A DNA stretch of 58,581 nucleotides from a virus. The stretch lies in the IMG/VR virus record IMGVR_UViG_3300025096_001538, positions 1 through 58,581 of that record. One strand, written 5' to 3'. Below, piece after piece: positions 1 to 8,957 of this stretch; position 1 is the first letter of the stretch; each line of letters opens with the position of its first letter. The translations under genes and the position numbers were made by a program. Under the pieces are notes generated by a model. The model had not been told where the DNA came from. It saw only the letters and a program-made list of their open reading frames with translations, and did not search any database.

Positions 1-381
1 TGCACCTTTTCTTAAAGATTTATTTTTTACTTTTTTCTTTTTAATTGGTTTCTTCTTTTTCTTTTTAGGTTTTACACCAACACCAGCTGCAGCTCCACCA
101 CCACTATTAGGTGCAGCAGTGACACTTTTCCTCTTTATTGCGGCTGCTAATTTACCTGCATCTGGAAAATATCGTTTTTTATTCTTGTTAGTATAACCCA
201 TAAATACACCAGGTTTATCTTCTCTCAAATTACCAATAAACTTATTCATGGCATTCTCTTTCCAACCAAACTTTATTAATGATTCTCTTAAAAACTGAAG
301 GTGTGTTGAATTTGTGAAATCTGGGGCACCACCTTTACATTTATGAGAAAAGTCTTTTAATATTTTATCCCAATTCTTCAT
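1..381 (-). CDS. Hypothetical phage protein, 3' end outside window
   Basis: The gene starts at an ATG at 381 that forms an ATGA overlap with the stop of the polymerase-like gene (378-380), and it runs off the window. The visible part is about 127 residues. Residues 1-55 contain a G-x-P-D-F-T-N element followed by an H-L-x-x-L-R-E helix and a G-W, a pattern I associate with N-termini of uncharacterised phage proteins. Next comes an Ala/Gly-rich linker and then a run dominated by lysine (residues about 105-125), which could bind nucleic acid. It is the last visible gene of the ThyX-glycosyltransferase-RimK-polymerase cassette. No function can be assigned. Confidence 0.75.
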   Translation of the reverse strand, partial: MKNWDKILKDFSHKCKGGAPDFTNSTHLQFLRESLIKFGWKENAMNKFIGNLREDKPGVFMGYTNKNKKRYFPDAGKLAAAIKRKSVTAAPNSGGGAAAGVGVKPKKKKKKPIKKKKVKNKSLRKGA

Positions 382-1649
382 AACTTCTCCGTTATATCTT
401 CCATTTCATGATAGTTGTTCCCCTTACCTGTTTTAGTAGGAAATAACCCGTTACTCTCAATAATCTTTTTTGTTTCTTTCAAAAAATCAACTCCATCGTT
501 TAAGTTAAAGTCAAATAAAAATGAATCATAACTATACAAAATTAACCGACTCTTGTATGATTCTAAAAAAGGAATTAAGTTACTTAACATCTTCATATTG
601 TTTTCTGTCTCCATCAATTGTATGATATAGTTAAATAGCTTATTCCTATTCATATCAGATAAATTCTTTCTATATATCTTCTTACTATAAATATTAGAAG
701 TTATAAAATCCCCTTGTTTATATTCACTCCAAATTTTATTTATATAATCGTGAACTTTTCCGAAAAATGGATTGATTTGTATGACTTCTTGTGGAATATG
801 ACCATATAAGTACTGAAAAGACCGATTTTTAGACTCTTGGTAATCACATCCGTAAAATTCTCCCATATGTTCGTGAACTGAACCATCTGGAAATTTATAA
901 TCAACTACTTCTCCTATTAATCGTAAGTGATATGCATCATAGTCAAACTCTACCAATAAACCACTATCAAACCTACTACGAAATGGTTTTCTACTACCAT
1001 CTGTCTTGTTCAGAGCTGCAAAATTGATACCACCGAACCTGTTACTTGGTCTACCTGTACTGGTATAGGGATTATATTCACTAAAAACTATACTTTCTTT
1101 GGTATTTAACCCAGCAGTTTCTAAGTAAGTCAAATTATCAATTATATCATCATTATATTCTTGATGAACTGGTAAATCAATATGTTTCTGAAATTCATTG
1201 GATAACTTTCTACACAATTCCAAATGTTTCAATATAGGAACTACACAATTTACTCCATTCATTTTATAATACTTTCTATTAAAATAATCGTGGGTATTTG
1301 TCGTTATATCTTCAATGTATAATGGTTCATTGTATTCCATATAATGTTGAAGATTTATATCTATAATATTTTTCCATTTAACAATGTGATTAAATTGTTT
1401 TTTATTATATACATACTTTTTATGGTCTGAATCTAACCTATCAAAATATGATTTATCAAGATTCATTGATTCACTATGTCTAAACGGCAAAAGATATTCT
1501 TCACCATCTAATATTTTCACATATAGAAGGCACAAATCATTTTCTATTGGATGTTTATTTACATCACATAAGATTGGAATTAAAATACAACTTGAATCTT
1601 GATATTTTTCTAAAAAACTCTCAAACTCAAGTTTCGTTTCTATTATCAC
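378..1649 (-). CDS. Family-A DNA polymerase-like protein (compact palm domain)
   Basis: 423 residues. All the hallmark motifs of a Pol I-type palm are visible in order: a T-x-T-G-R motif at 196-200, motif A (F-D-Y-D-A-Y-H-L-R) with the metal-binding Asp at 236, motif B (K274 with Y282-G283) and motif C (Y-S-Y-D-S) with Asp375. The spacing between A and B (about 38 residues) and between B and C (about 100) is shorter than in E. coli Pol I, so the fingers are reduced. The first about 180 residues may be the remnant of a 3'-5' exonuclease domain, but I see no convincing exonuclease motifs. The start is a GTG overlapping the end of the RimK-like gene by 23 bases; the next in-frame Met is at residue 62. 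Classic T4 phages replicate with a family-B enzyme, so this is an additional or replacement enzyme. Whether it polymerises is unknown. Confidence 0.75.
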   Translation of the reverse strand: MIIETKLEFESFLEKYQDSSCILIPILCDVNKHPIENDLCLLYVKILDGEEYLLPFRHSESMNLDKSYFDRLDSDHKKYVYNKKQFNHIVKWKNIIDINLQHYMEYNEPLYIEDITTNTHDYFNRKYYKMNGVNCVVPILKHLELCRKLSNEFQKHIDLPVHQEYNDDIIDNLTYLETAGLNTKESIVFSEYNPYTSTGRPSNRFGGINFAALNKTDGSRKPFRSRFDSGLLVEFDYDAYHLRLIGEVVDYKFPDGSVHEHMGEFYGCDYQESKNRSFQYLYGHIPQEVIQINPFFGKVHDYINKIWSEYKQGDFITSNIYSKKIYRKNLSDMNRNKLFNYIIQLMETENNMKMLSNLIPFLESYKSRLILYSYDSFLFDFNLNDGVDFLKETKKIIESNGLFPTKTGKGNNYHEMEDITEKL

Positions 1650-2538
1650 TATAACCTATTTTATGTTTTACATAAGTAACTATTTTTTCTGCAATATTTG
1701 TTTTACAGAACTTATCCATTCCCTCAAATCCAGGTGATGAATTTACCTCACATATTCTATATCCACCATTATCAAATAACAAATCAACTCCTGCTATATC
1801 CAAGTTAAGTAGTCTTGAAGATTCTCCACCTAACCATTGTATATCATCATCAATCTGATATGGAATACCTTCCCCACCCCGTGTAATGTTTGCTCTGAAA
1901 TCGTCATCTACTGCCTGTCTCATCATACAACCAGCTACTTTACCATTGACTACCAATACCCTTAAATCTTTACCATAACTATCTTTAATAAACTCTTGAA
2001 TAATAATATTATAACTTGGTTTAGTTATTTCTGCCATTTTTAAGAGTTGTTGTAATTGTTTTCTGTTTTCACATAAGAATACACCCGCACCAAATGAACC
2101 ACTTAGAGTTTTAATGATTGCTGGATATCCTATATTCTTTTCTACAAAATCTATATCAATAGGATGTTTAACCAATAGAGTCTTTGGTACTGGTAAACTT
2201 GATTGTCCTAAAACTTGTTGTGTATATAACTTGTCTTTAACTGTATCGATGGAATTACTTCCATTAATAAGTATCACTCCCAACCTCTCTAAATGACGAA
2301 TAATAGCTTTAATAAAGTAAGTTGTTCCACTACCCGTTCTTGGTATCACAAAATCGGGCAAAGGTCTTGATTTACCAGCAACTAATATAGATTTTCTATC
2401 GTCTCTATCGACAAAAATATCTACATCTTGTGGATTGACTACACGAATTTTAAGTCCTTGTTTCTCAAATTCTTCTATAAGTTTTTGAGTTTCATAAGAT
2501 TCTTCTACTTTATTTTTATATAATATCCATCCGTTCAT
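1627..2538 (-). CDS. rimK: RimK-like ATP-grasp ligase
   Basis: 303 residues, about the size of bacterial RimK. An N-terminal pre-ATP-grasp region is followed by ATP-grasp features: a K-T-L-x-G-S-F-G-A-G-V nucleotide loop near 143-153, an I-I-Q-E-F-I strand near 179-184, D-x-R-V-L-V-V-N-G, and the metal-binding C-terminal E-V-N-S-S-P-G-F-E near 265-273. RimK adds glutamate to the C-terminus of ribosomal protein S6; related enzymes make other peptide-like bonds, so the substrate here is not proven. The start forms an ATGA overlap with the upstream glycosyltransferase gene. A plausible role is modification of host ribosomes or another protein during infection; the window also carries a phage ribosomal protein S21. 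Confidence 0.88.
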   Translation of the reverse strand: MNGWILYKNKVEESYETQKLIEEFEKQGLKIRVVNPQDVDIFVDRDDRKSILVAGKSRPLPDFVIPRTGSGTTYFIKAIIRHLERLGVILINGSNSIDTVKDKLYTQQVLGQSSLPVPKTLLVKHPIDIDFVEKNIGYPAIIKTLSGSFGAGVFLCENRKQLQQLLKMAEITKPSYNIIIQEFIKDSYGKDLRVLVVNGKVAGCMMRQAVDDDFRANITRGGEGIPYQIDDDIQWLGGESSRLLNLDIAGVDLLFDNGGYRICEVNSSPGFEGMDKFCKTNIAEKIVTYVKHKIGYSDNRNET

Positions 2539-3161
2539 TTCAACAATATCCCCTTTTCGTGTCCTACTATAATACTTGTATCAACATAAGATTCAAATCC
2601 TGATTCTTTTGCTCTTAACTGAAAACTAACATCTTCTCCATGAAATCCAAGTCCTTCTATAATTGGTCCAAACCAAGGATACTCTATCTTTTCAAAAACA
2701 CCCTTTTTAATTAACATCCAACCCATACCATTTGACCAAACTTTTATCAACTCACCATTAACCTCGTTAGTATACAACCCTTCCCCATTTTCATTAAAAC
2801 ATGCATATTGTATAGGTATATCATTTAATGTATCCCCTTTTGGCTTTCTTAAATATAATCCAGAAACTATATCTTTGTCATGTTCTAATAACTTAAAGAA
2901 ATTATCTGGTTCAAATACTTGGTCTGAATCAATCCACATGATATAATCATATTCTTTTTTACCTTGCCAGGGGGCCTGATATAAACCAAAATTTCTATCT
3001 GCACCTAACAATAATGACCTAACTTTATAAACATTAGGAATATATTGACTTAAAAGTTCATATTCAATATCTCTTTTATGTAACTCTTTGGTAAGATTAG
3101 TCCAACACTTCAAAAACCTATTTGAAAAACTGTTTCCTGGAACACAAAATATTATTTTCAT
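2535..3161 (-). CDS. GT-A type glycosyltransferase
   Basis: About 208 residues. I chose the ATG at 3161 over the longer reading from 3182 because it makes a four-base ATGA overlap with the ThyX stop. The protein opens with a beta-strand typical of family-2 folds (M-K-I-I-F-C-V-P) and carries a D-S-D metal/nucleotide-sugar motif in W-I-D-S-D-Q-V-F near residue 81-88. A conserved S-N-G-M-G-W loop and a G-E-D-V-S-F segment follow, which is where the catalytic acidic residue usually lies. Likely role: transfer of a sugar to DNA, a virion protein or a host glycan. The acceptor cannot be told from sequence. Confidence 0.75.
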   Translation of the reverse strand: MKIIFCVPGNSFSNRFLKCWTNLTKELHKRDIEYELLSQYIPNVYKVRSLLLGADRNFGLYQAPWQGKKEYDYIMWIDSDQVFEPDNFFKLLEHDKDIVSGLYLRKPKGDTLNDIPIQYACFNENGEGLYTNEVNGELIKVWSNGMGWMLIKKGVFEKIEYPWFGPIIEGLGFHGEDVSFQLRAKESGFESYVDTSIIVGHEKGILLK

Positions 3162-3859
3162 TTCCAGTATACTTCTTCCCATAGTTTAGTAGTTTCTGGA
3201 AATACATCTAACATAATCTTTTTCATTGCTTTTGCATATTCTTGTATCTCTACTTGTGATGTTGGTTCGTCTCTAAGTTCTATAAAATTCATAATAGACT
3301 GAAAGGATGCTGTCCACCATACTTTTGTGTATTGTGAAAGTGGTAAGATAACTCTTGCCTGTTCTTTAGCTACACCATAATGTGTTACCAATCTTTCATA
3401 CATATTTTTTGTTGTATTTAAAGCAGTATTATAAGCGTGAATTGCTCTACTATTTTGTTCATCACCTAATTCACCATCTGAAGCTTGTTTATTATCTTTA
3501 GATTGTTTTCTCCAAACTGATGGTTCATAGTATTCTTCTACTTCTACATAACGACCACTTATTTCATTCCAAGCATGGTCTTTTGTAGAACTATTGGATG
3601 TAGTCTCAATCCCAACTACATGCTTATACCATTGTCTCATTACGAACTCTGGTGCCTTGATAATCATCATGACATGCTGGTGTCTGAATGGACTGAAATG
3701 TTTGTGTTTGATTAGGAACTTAGATAATCGTCTGTCTTTATCTTCGAATGTTTTACTACGACCACCGAATGATACTCTTGCTGCATTAACTGGTGTCAAG
3801 TCATCACCGAGAGTGTCTACAACCTCAATGTAACCTTTATCTAATACATCTATTTTCAT
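3158..3859 (-). CDS. thyX: Flavin-dependent thymidylate synthase ThyX
   Basis: 233 residues, the normal ThyX length. It methylates dUMP to dTMP using FAD and methylene-tetrahydrofolate, supplying thymine for an AT-rich phage genome. The protein shows R-Q-W (residues 75-77), the following K-H in place of the usual R-H-R, and then W-N-E-I-S-G-R-Y, the second half of the ThyX signature; about a dozen residues are inserted between the halves. The C-terminal half contains A-R-V-I-L-P-L-S-Q-Y-T, the FAD/substrate-binding helix. A T4-type TATAAATA lies 14 bases upstream of the ATG. It heads the cassette that continues into the glycosyltransferase, RimK-like ligase and polymerase-like genes. Confidence 0.92.
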   Translation of the reverse strand: MKIDVLDKGYIEVVDTLGDDLTPVNAARVSFGGRSKTFEDKDRRLSKFLIKHKHFSPFRHQHVMMIIKAPEFVMRQWYKHVVGIETTSNSSTKDHAWNEISGRYVEVEEYYEPSVWRKQSKDNKQASDGELGDEQNSRAIHAYNTALNTTKNMYERLVTHYGVAKEQARVILPLSQYTKVWWTASFQSIMNFIELRDEPTSQVEIQEYAKAMKKIMLDVFPETTKLWEEVYWK

Positions 3860-3873
3860 ATTACTATAACCTT

Positions 3874-3881
3874 TATTTATA
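3874..3881 (-). promoter_or_regulatory. T4-type late promoter core upstream of thyX
   Basis: On the minus strand this octamer reads TATAAATA, the T4 late (gp55-dependent) -10 element, in the correct orientation. It lies 14 bases before the thyX ATG, in the 51-base gap after the baseplate gene at 3911. It is the only gap where I saw the T4 orientation; other gaps carry the reverse complement. Function is inferred. Confidence 0.45.
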
Positions 3882-3910
3882 TATATTAAATTAAATTGTC
3901 AAAATGTCAA

Positions 3911-4693
3911 TTAATATCCTGAACTTCCTCTTATATTATCAGTTACTATAGAAACACCCGTATTTGTTGTTATTGTCTTTCCTCTACTCAATGATTTATT
4001 ATATTCTTCATGAGTTGATCCTGGCATCCAATTACCATTTGGCATCTGATGGGCCCCACTCAATCCCATTGAAGTTGCAACTGATAAAGCTCTTTCTTTC
4101 GAAGTGTACGAATGTGGATTGTGTAATAATCGTTCAAGTTTTTTTCTTGTAGTGGATTCTGGATTTTCTTTTTCTTGATAAAACTCAAGTAGATTTATAA
4201 GATGATTTCTAATACCTGGTAACTTTTTTTCTGTAAGTAATACAGACACTAAATTTGACGTTGTTACTTTCTTTGGTGTTCCAGTAATATTCCATCTTAA
4301 ACTAGCCACTTGATATAATTTTGGATCTTTCTCATAAGATGATGGACTTATTTCAAATATAGTACCTTCACCATCTAACAAATATCTTGCAAAAAATCTA
4401 ATTATAAACCCACTTTTTTTCTCTTTCTTTCCGATAATTGGTTTATGTGGATTAAGATAAACTTCTCGGCCCTCACCTGATATTCTTGAATATTGATGAA
4501 ACATAGTATCATTTTTTACTGGAATAAGTTTTCTACCTTTTCTATCTACAAAAACTTCTTGTTTATCTTTAGTATATATAATTTTATATAACGACCCGTT
4601 AGGAAATGGATAATAATCAGAATAAACAAATTGATTCTTTTCAGCATGTTTATATTCAGTTTGTCGTTCTATGTTATTTACTTGTATTCCCAT
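3911..4693 (-). CDS. Putative baseplate/tail structural protein
   Basis: 260 residues, starting five bases after the stop of the preceding baseplate gene. No enzyme motif is visible. The C-terminal part contains a run with S-M-G-L-S-G-A-H-Q-M-P-N-G-x-W-M-P-G-S-T-H (about 208-230), a pattern I have seen in structural proteins encoded near the baseplate genes of marine T4-like phages. The position at the 3' end of the baseplate cluster supports a baseplate role, but the exact part is unknown. Confidence 0.5.
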   Translation of the reverse strand: MGIQVNNIERQTEYKHAEKNQFVYSDYYPFPNGSLYKIIYTKDKQEVFVDRKGRKLIPVKNDTMFHQYSRISGEGREVYLNPHKPIIGKKEKKSGFIIRFFARYLLDGEGTIFEISPSSYEKDPKLYQVASLRWNITGTPKKVTTSNLVSVLLTEKKLPGIRNHLINLLEFYQEKENPESTTRKKLERLLHNPHSYTSKERALSVATSMGLSGAHQMPNGNWMPGSTHEEYNKSLSRGKTITTNTGVSIVTDNIRGSSGY

Positions 4694-4697
4694 TTAT

Positions 4698-6443
4698 CTA
4701 CCCTCCAGTCGGTATACTAATTGTAGTTCCAGAAGAACCTGGAGCCGTAACATTATCATAAATATTTATCATTAATGCATCAATATTCGAACCTGCTGGT
4801 AAACTGGACATAATACTATTACTAATACCAGGCATCATTTGAGTAAATTGTTCTGCAGATACACCATTTTCAGAAATTCCTATCTTAATTAGAGAACCAT
4901 CTGCAGATGTATCCATCTGAAAAGCAATATCCCCCTTACTCATCCCCTCAATATCCATTGGTTTATGTTTCACTTGTGCAGTCAAAGTTTCATTATATAC
5001 TGGGTCTGTCATTGCCTCGTCTTTCCATAATAATTGTCCATCTACCATGGCCTGTCCACCCGTACCTATAGCAATATTTGCAATTGAAACTGATGGATTA
5101 ATTACTGGTGTTTGTGCTGTTGTCGTATCTGTACCTTCACCAGGTTCTGGTATTTCCTTTAAAGTACCACTCTCTTGACCTTCCGTTAAAGCTTTATTAT
5201 ATGCATCTTCGGCTATTTTTTTCTCTAACATAGCTGCCATAATTCTTAAATCTTCTTCTGATTTTTGGTCAAGAGCCTTATTTACCTTATCTAATGCCGC
5301 TTCTTCATTTGCCCGTGGATTCCGTTTGGTTATTTCTTCCTTTTCTTCTGACTTTAATTTTCCCATTGATGCTCTTATTTGACTATTTAATGTAGTTGAC
5401 CATCCAGAAGAATCTATTTTATGACTAACTCCTTTTACTTGAAAACATGCCCTATCTCTATATCCTCCTGGAATATATGAACTCTGAAATGCATTGCCTG
5501 GGAAAATTGCCGAAGTACCATCTATTTCAAGTTCTAATTCTATTGGTATTATAGGATCGTGAACAGCAGATAATCCCTCGTTTCCCTTTAACTCTTTAAC
5601 TATATATTTTTTATATGGTGACTTCATTATTATATCGTGTGTCTTATTCCAAGGACTTCCATCTGCAACATCATTAGATTCAACTCGTTCATTAATACCA
5701 TCAAACAACAAGTAAAATTTTATTAAACTATTCTTTTTATATACTTGATATTTACTTTGAAATTCTGGTAAACTGAAATCTGCTCCCCAGACAACTCCAT
5801 TAAATACTTTGCGATGAAAATTATCAAGTTTCATTGCTTTCAGTTCTTCATCAGTTGTTGTTATATCCTCTTCTCCAACCTCCCTATTTGCCTTTTTATA
5901 CTTATCATATTCTTTTTTCATCAACTCATCTAAAATAGACTCATATATAATAGTTCCATCTTGACTGCCTGCCTTTCCACCATATATCAAAGGTTGATTA
6001 ATATCTGCATCTGCACGACCAAAAGGTAGATTATTTTTATATGGATAATCAACTTGTCCACCCAAAACAGATTTCCTTAACTTTACTCTGGCCTCTTCTG
6101 CTGTCAACCCTTCCTCTGTCAAATCTTTATTTCCTAATATTCTACTCCATGCTAAACCAGCTTTTTCATCTTCATTTAAGGTTTCAGTTTCATCACCATC
6201 AGTCATATTCTGTGCACCATACATAGCTACAAGTTGCATCCTATCTGGTAACCTTGCCTCCATATTCTGAGATTTTACCATAGAACTTTTTTGCCAAGTA
6301 GGAAATTCAAAAAGTCCATCTAATTTTTCTTCTTTATCTTTCTCATCCAAAGCATCTGGATCTTTTTGATGACTTTTATTATTTAATTTCTCTAAAACTG
6401 GATCCAAGACCCATCCATTATCTTTTATCTGTACTGTGTTCAT
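4698..6443 (-). CDS. Putative baseplate hub-type protein (downstream half of a split ORF)
   Basis: 581 residues. Residues about 295-360 contain F-P-G-N-A-F, then F-Q-V-K-G-V-S-H-K-I-D-S-S-G-W-S-T-T-L, a beta-rich pattern typical of hub proteins of contractile tails. The N-terminus is highly charged and low complexity. The ATG overlaps the stop of the 735-residue gene as ATGA. A 29-bp perfect tandem duplication (6429-6486) covers this junction. With a single copy, this ORF and the upstream ORF would read as one frame of about 1,300 codons. I therefore read it as the C-terminal half of a once-continuous baseplate protein, now translated by coupling. Confidence 0.55.
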   Translation of the reverse strand: MNTVQIKDNGWVLDPVLEKLNNKSHQKDPDALDEKDKEEKLDGLFEFPTWQKSSMVKSQNMEARLPDRMQLVAMYGAQNMTDGDETETLNEDEKAGLAWSRILGNKDLTEEGLTAEEARVKLRKSVLGGQVDYPYKNNLPFGRADADINQPLIYGGKAGSQDGTIIYESILDELMKKEYDKYKKANREVGEEDITTTDEELKAMKLDNFHRKVFNGVVWGADFSLPEFQSKYQVYKKNSLIKFYLLFDGINERVESNDVADGSPWNKTHDIIMKSPYKKYIVKELKGNEGLSAVHDPIIPIELELEIDGTSAIFPGNAFQSSYIPGGYRDRACFQVKGVSHKIDSSGWSTTLNSQIRASMGKLKSEEKEEITKRNPRANEEAALDKVNKALDQKSEEDLRIMAAMLEKKIAEDAYNKALTEGQESGTLKEIPEPGEGTDTTTAQTPVINPSVSIANIAIGTGGQAMVDGQLLWKDEAMTDPVYNETLTAQVKHKPMDIEGMSKGDIAFQMDTSADGSLIKIGISENGVSAEQFTQMMPGISNSIMSSLPAGSNIDALMINIYDNVTAPGSSGTTISIPTGG

Positions 6444-6486
6444 ATCATCTGTCCAATCTGTACTGTGTTCATATCATCTGTCCAAT
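6429..6486. repeat. 29-bp perfect tandem duplication
   Basis: The unit at 6429-6457 is repeated exactly at 6458-6486. The length is not a multiple of three, so it shifts the frame at the junction of the two baseplate ORFs. It creates both the stop of the upstream ORF and the ATGA start of the downstream ORF. Confidence 0.97.
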
Positions 6487-8647
6487 CAATACCAAAATTA
6501 TAAATCCCACCATATTCGTCTGAAAATCCATCCCATACATTTAGAATTGCCTGTTGTACAGAACTTGCGTTAGCCATTTTTTCTTTTAAATATCTTGCGT
6601 TAAAATATACATTTCTTAAAATACCACTATTTGGATCTTCGGGATCATCAAAATTATGTATCATACCTTCTATTGGTTTAAATGGCATTAAAGGTGATAT
6701 TGAAAATTTCTTACCATTCTCATCAAGCTCAAATGGTCTTGAATTAATATTATTTAATCCCACCATACCATATCCTTCTATCGGTGCTCTCCATCTACCA
6801 TCAAGTTCAGTCCATTTATTTGGATCTGCCCAAGACTCATTCATTGTCATGTATGAAAAATCACTTTCGTTCTTCAAAAGTAAAAACTTAGAAAAATCTG
6901 TTGTAATTAATTTCTCATGATTTCTAATTTTTATAGGATGTACTTCTTCTTCACCCGTTTCTTCATTTACTATCCGTTCAATAGATCTAAATTGTCCCAA
7001 AACTATATTCATTTCTACTTTACTAAAAAACCGAGAAAGAACATTGTCCTCGAACCAACCCCAAGTAACATACATCTCATCGTGTTCATAAGTTTTCCAT
7101 GTGCCAGGATTAAATTTAGCTGTTTGCCAACCATCTCCACCCCAATCAATTCCCACTTCTTCATTTGCGGCCATAGTACCAAACGTAAACCAACTCATAA
7201 ATCTAAGAATATGACCACCTTGCATAATATTTTCATTATGTAAGATATTATACCACAACTGATTTGGTAAATCATCCATATACATATCAAATGTTAAAAA
7301 TGGTGAATACGCTGCTACTGTTCCTTGTGTTGAATTATACATCATATTAAAACGGGTTCCACCTTTGAACAGGGTCTTACCATCTGTATTCTTATCTATC
7401 TCTGTTGTTGCTGTCTTATTTTCAAAAGCACCCACTCCTGGAAAAGATGAACCACCCATGTGCAAAGGACTATTTTTATCTTCAAATGGTGATGTTTCAA
7501 TCTCCTTAGAAACATCATCTGCCACAACTGGTAATAATGTTACATGATTTACTTCACCTGTTCCAAAACTTGCAACACCTTCTTCTTCTTCGGTTAAGTA
7601 TTGATAAAAATCAATTCCAAGAGAAACACCTGCCCCAACCCAAACAGCTGGTGATAGCCATTGGAGTGGATCTACTTGAGTAATGGCCTCTTCCTCTGTC
7701 ATTACATTACCACTACTCAGTAATCCACCGAACTCTCCCGTTAGCATATTCTGTATCGCGCCCATTTTTTCTGTTACTTTCTCAACTGATGAGCCTCTCA
7801 TATCCTTGAACATACCACCAATAGTTTGTAAACTTGGATTTGAAGATTTCTTCACATCTTGTTCTAATACACTTATTCCTGGTGCAACCAAACTTGTTAC
7901 ACAATCAAATCCACCATCTTCTCTAACCGACCAGGAAAAATCTTTAACTATCCCAATCAATGCATCATAATTTCCATTCTGATTTACTACATGATTTGGC
8001 AATTCTTTTAATAAATCTCTACCAGGTTGTAATTTTATTAATTGTGTTTCTCCATCATCATTTACTTCTAATATAGGAAACAATTCAATATTTTGTAAAT
8101 CACCAACACCTGACCATCCCCAATCTATAAATATAGTTTCACCATGATGTAAAAAATGTTTTGTTAATCTATCTAATTCTTCCCAACTCCAACAAGTCCA
8201 GTTAACTTCTGCTGCTCTTGTTGCTCCCATAGTCCTTCCACCACCCTTAAATTCGATATTTACATCTTTAACTCCAGGGAGCGGTCTATATTTTTGTTCG
8301 TGTCCACTTATTGGAGTACCTACATATTTAGCCCCTCTATCAGATATCGTATCATATATAGTTCTTGTGGCATTGGGACCTTCTTGGAATTGAAAATTTT
8401 CTGCCAAATTACCAAACGAATCCAATTCTCCACCCATTAAAACTACCGGCTTTTCGTCTGCCGTAGTACTTAGTGAAATCATCCTCATAAATACAGACCT
8501 TGAAAACATATAATTCTTTTTTATATCTCCACTTTCATCAGTAAGTGTTTCTCCTGCACTAACAACTTTATCATTCTTTTCAAGCATATTCATCTTATCA
8601 AAAAGAGTTTTTTGTGTAGATTCTGGTATATTACTAAAAGTAATCAT
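6440..8647 (-). CDS. Putative baseplate hub-type protein (upstream half of a split ORF)
   Basis: 735 residues. The N-terminal third has conserved-looking segments rich in Trp and Gly: a K-G-G-G-R-T-M-G-A-T-R-A-A-E-V-N-W-T-C-W-S-W-E-E-L-D stretch (split here only for description), H-H-G-E-T-I-F-I-D-W-G-W, and a D-F-S-W-S-V-R-E-D-G-G-F-D-C motif. I associate these with large baseplate proteins in marine T4-like phages. The gene directly follows the LysM baseplate gene with no spacer. The last residues (M-N-T-V-Q-I-G-Q-M-I) repeat the first residues of the next ORF because of the 29-bp duplication. The original C-terminus was therefore probably the 581-residue ORF. Gp27-like hub function is possible but not shown. 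Confidence 0.55.
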   Translation of the reverse strand: MITFSNIPESTQKTLFDKMNMLEKNDKVVSAGETLTDESGDIKKNYMFSRSVFMRMISLSTTADEKPVVLMGGELDSFGNLAENFQFQEGPNATRTIYDTISDRGAKYVGTPISGHEQKYRPLPGVKDVNIEFKGGGRTMGATRAAEVNWTCWSWEELDRLTKHFLHHGETIFIDWGWSGVGDLQNIELFPILEVNDDGETQLIKLQPGRDLLKELPNHVVNQNGNYDALIGIVKDFSWSVREDGGFDCVTSLVAPGISVLEQDVKKSSNPSLQTIGGMFKDMRGSSVEKVTEKMGAIQNMLTGEFGGLLSSGNVMTEEEAITQVDPLQWLSPAVWVGAGVSLGIDFYQYLTEEEEGVASFGTGEVNHVTLLPVVADDVSKEIETSPFEDKNSPLHMGGSSFPGVGAFENKTATTEIDKNTDGKTLFKGGTRFNMMYNSTQGTVAAYSPFLTFDMYMDDLPNQLWYNILHNENIMQGGHILRFMSWFTFGTMAANEEVGIDWGGDGWQTAKFNPGTWKTYEHDEMYVTWGWFEDNVLSRFFSKVEMNIVLGQFRSIERIVNEETGEEEVHPIKIRNHEKLITTDFSKFLLLKNESDFSYMTMNESWADPNKWTELDGRWRAPIEGYGMVGLNNINSRPFELDENGKKFSISPLMPFKPIEGMIHNFDDPEDPNSGILRNVYFNARYLKEKMANASSVQQAILNVWDGFSDEYGGIYNFGIDWTDDMNTVQIGQMI

Positions 8648-8947
8648 TTAATATGAACTTTCCTTTAACTTAGCCAGAATAGGTTGTATTTCTGTAGGAA
8701 TCCTAATTTGTTTGTCTGATTCGAGTCCGATATGTGCCGCATCTAAATTATTTGCCTTTGCTATAATCCACCATAAAGATACATCACCATAGTATTTGTA
8801 TGCAAGATTATCTAATCTATCCCCGTATTTTGGGTACATAAAAACATCACTATCACGGATGGGGATTTTAGGATACAAGGTTGGTTTAAAAACCCTTTTT
8901 CCTTCTCTATTTTTTCTTATTACAGTATGTTTATATCTACTTGACAT
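8648..8947 (-). CDS. LysM-like baseplate protein (gp53-type)
   Basis: 99 residues. The centre (residues 43-75) has D-R-L-D-N-L-A-Y-K-Y-Y-G-D, W-W-I-I-A-K-A-N-N-L and a final I-R-I-P, the classic LysM pattern used in tail baseplates (T4 gp53, P2 gpX-like proteins), where it helps lock the hub to the wedges. It lies between the tube-cap-like and hub-like genes, as expected for a baseplate component. Whether it corresponds to gp53 itself or to another LysM subunit is not resolvable. Confidence 0.75.
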   Translation of the reverse strand: MSSRYKHTVIRKNREGKRVFKPTLYPKIPIRDSDVFMYPKYGDRLDNLAYKYYGDVSLWWIIAKANNLDAAHIGLESDKQIRIPTEIQPILAKLKESSY

Positions 8948-8957
8948 AATTTATTCC

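Noticed and set aside
2114-2296. Small plus-strand ORF inside the RimK-like gene
   Set aside because: Overlaps a strongly supported gene and has no features of its own.
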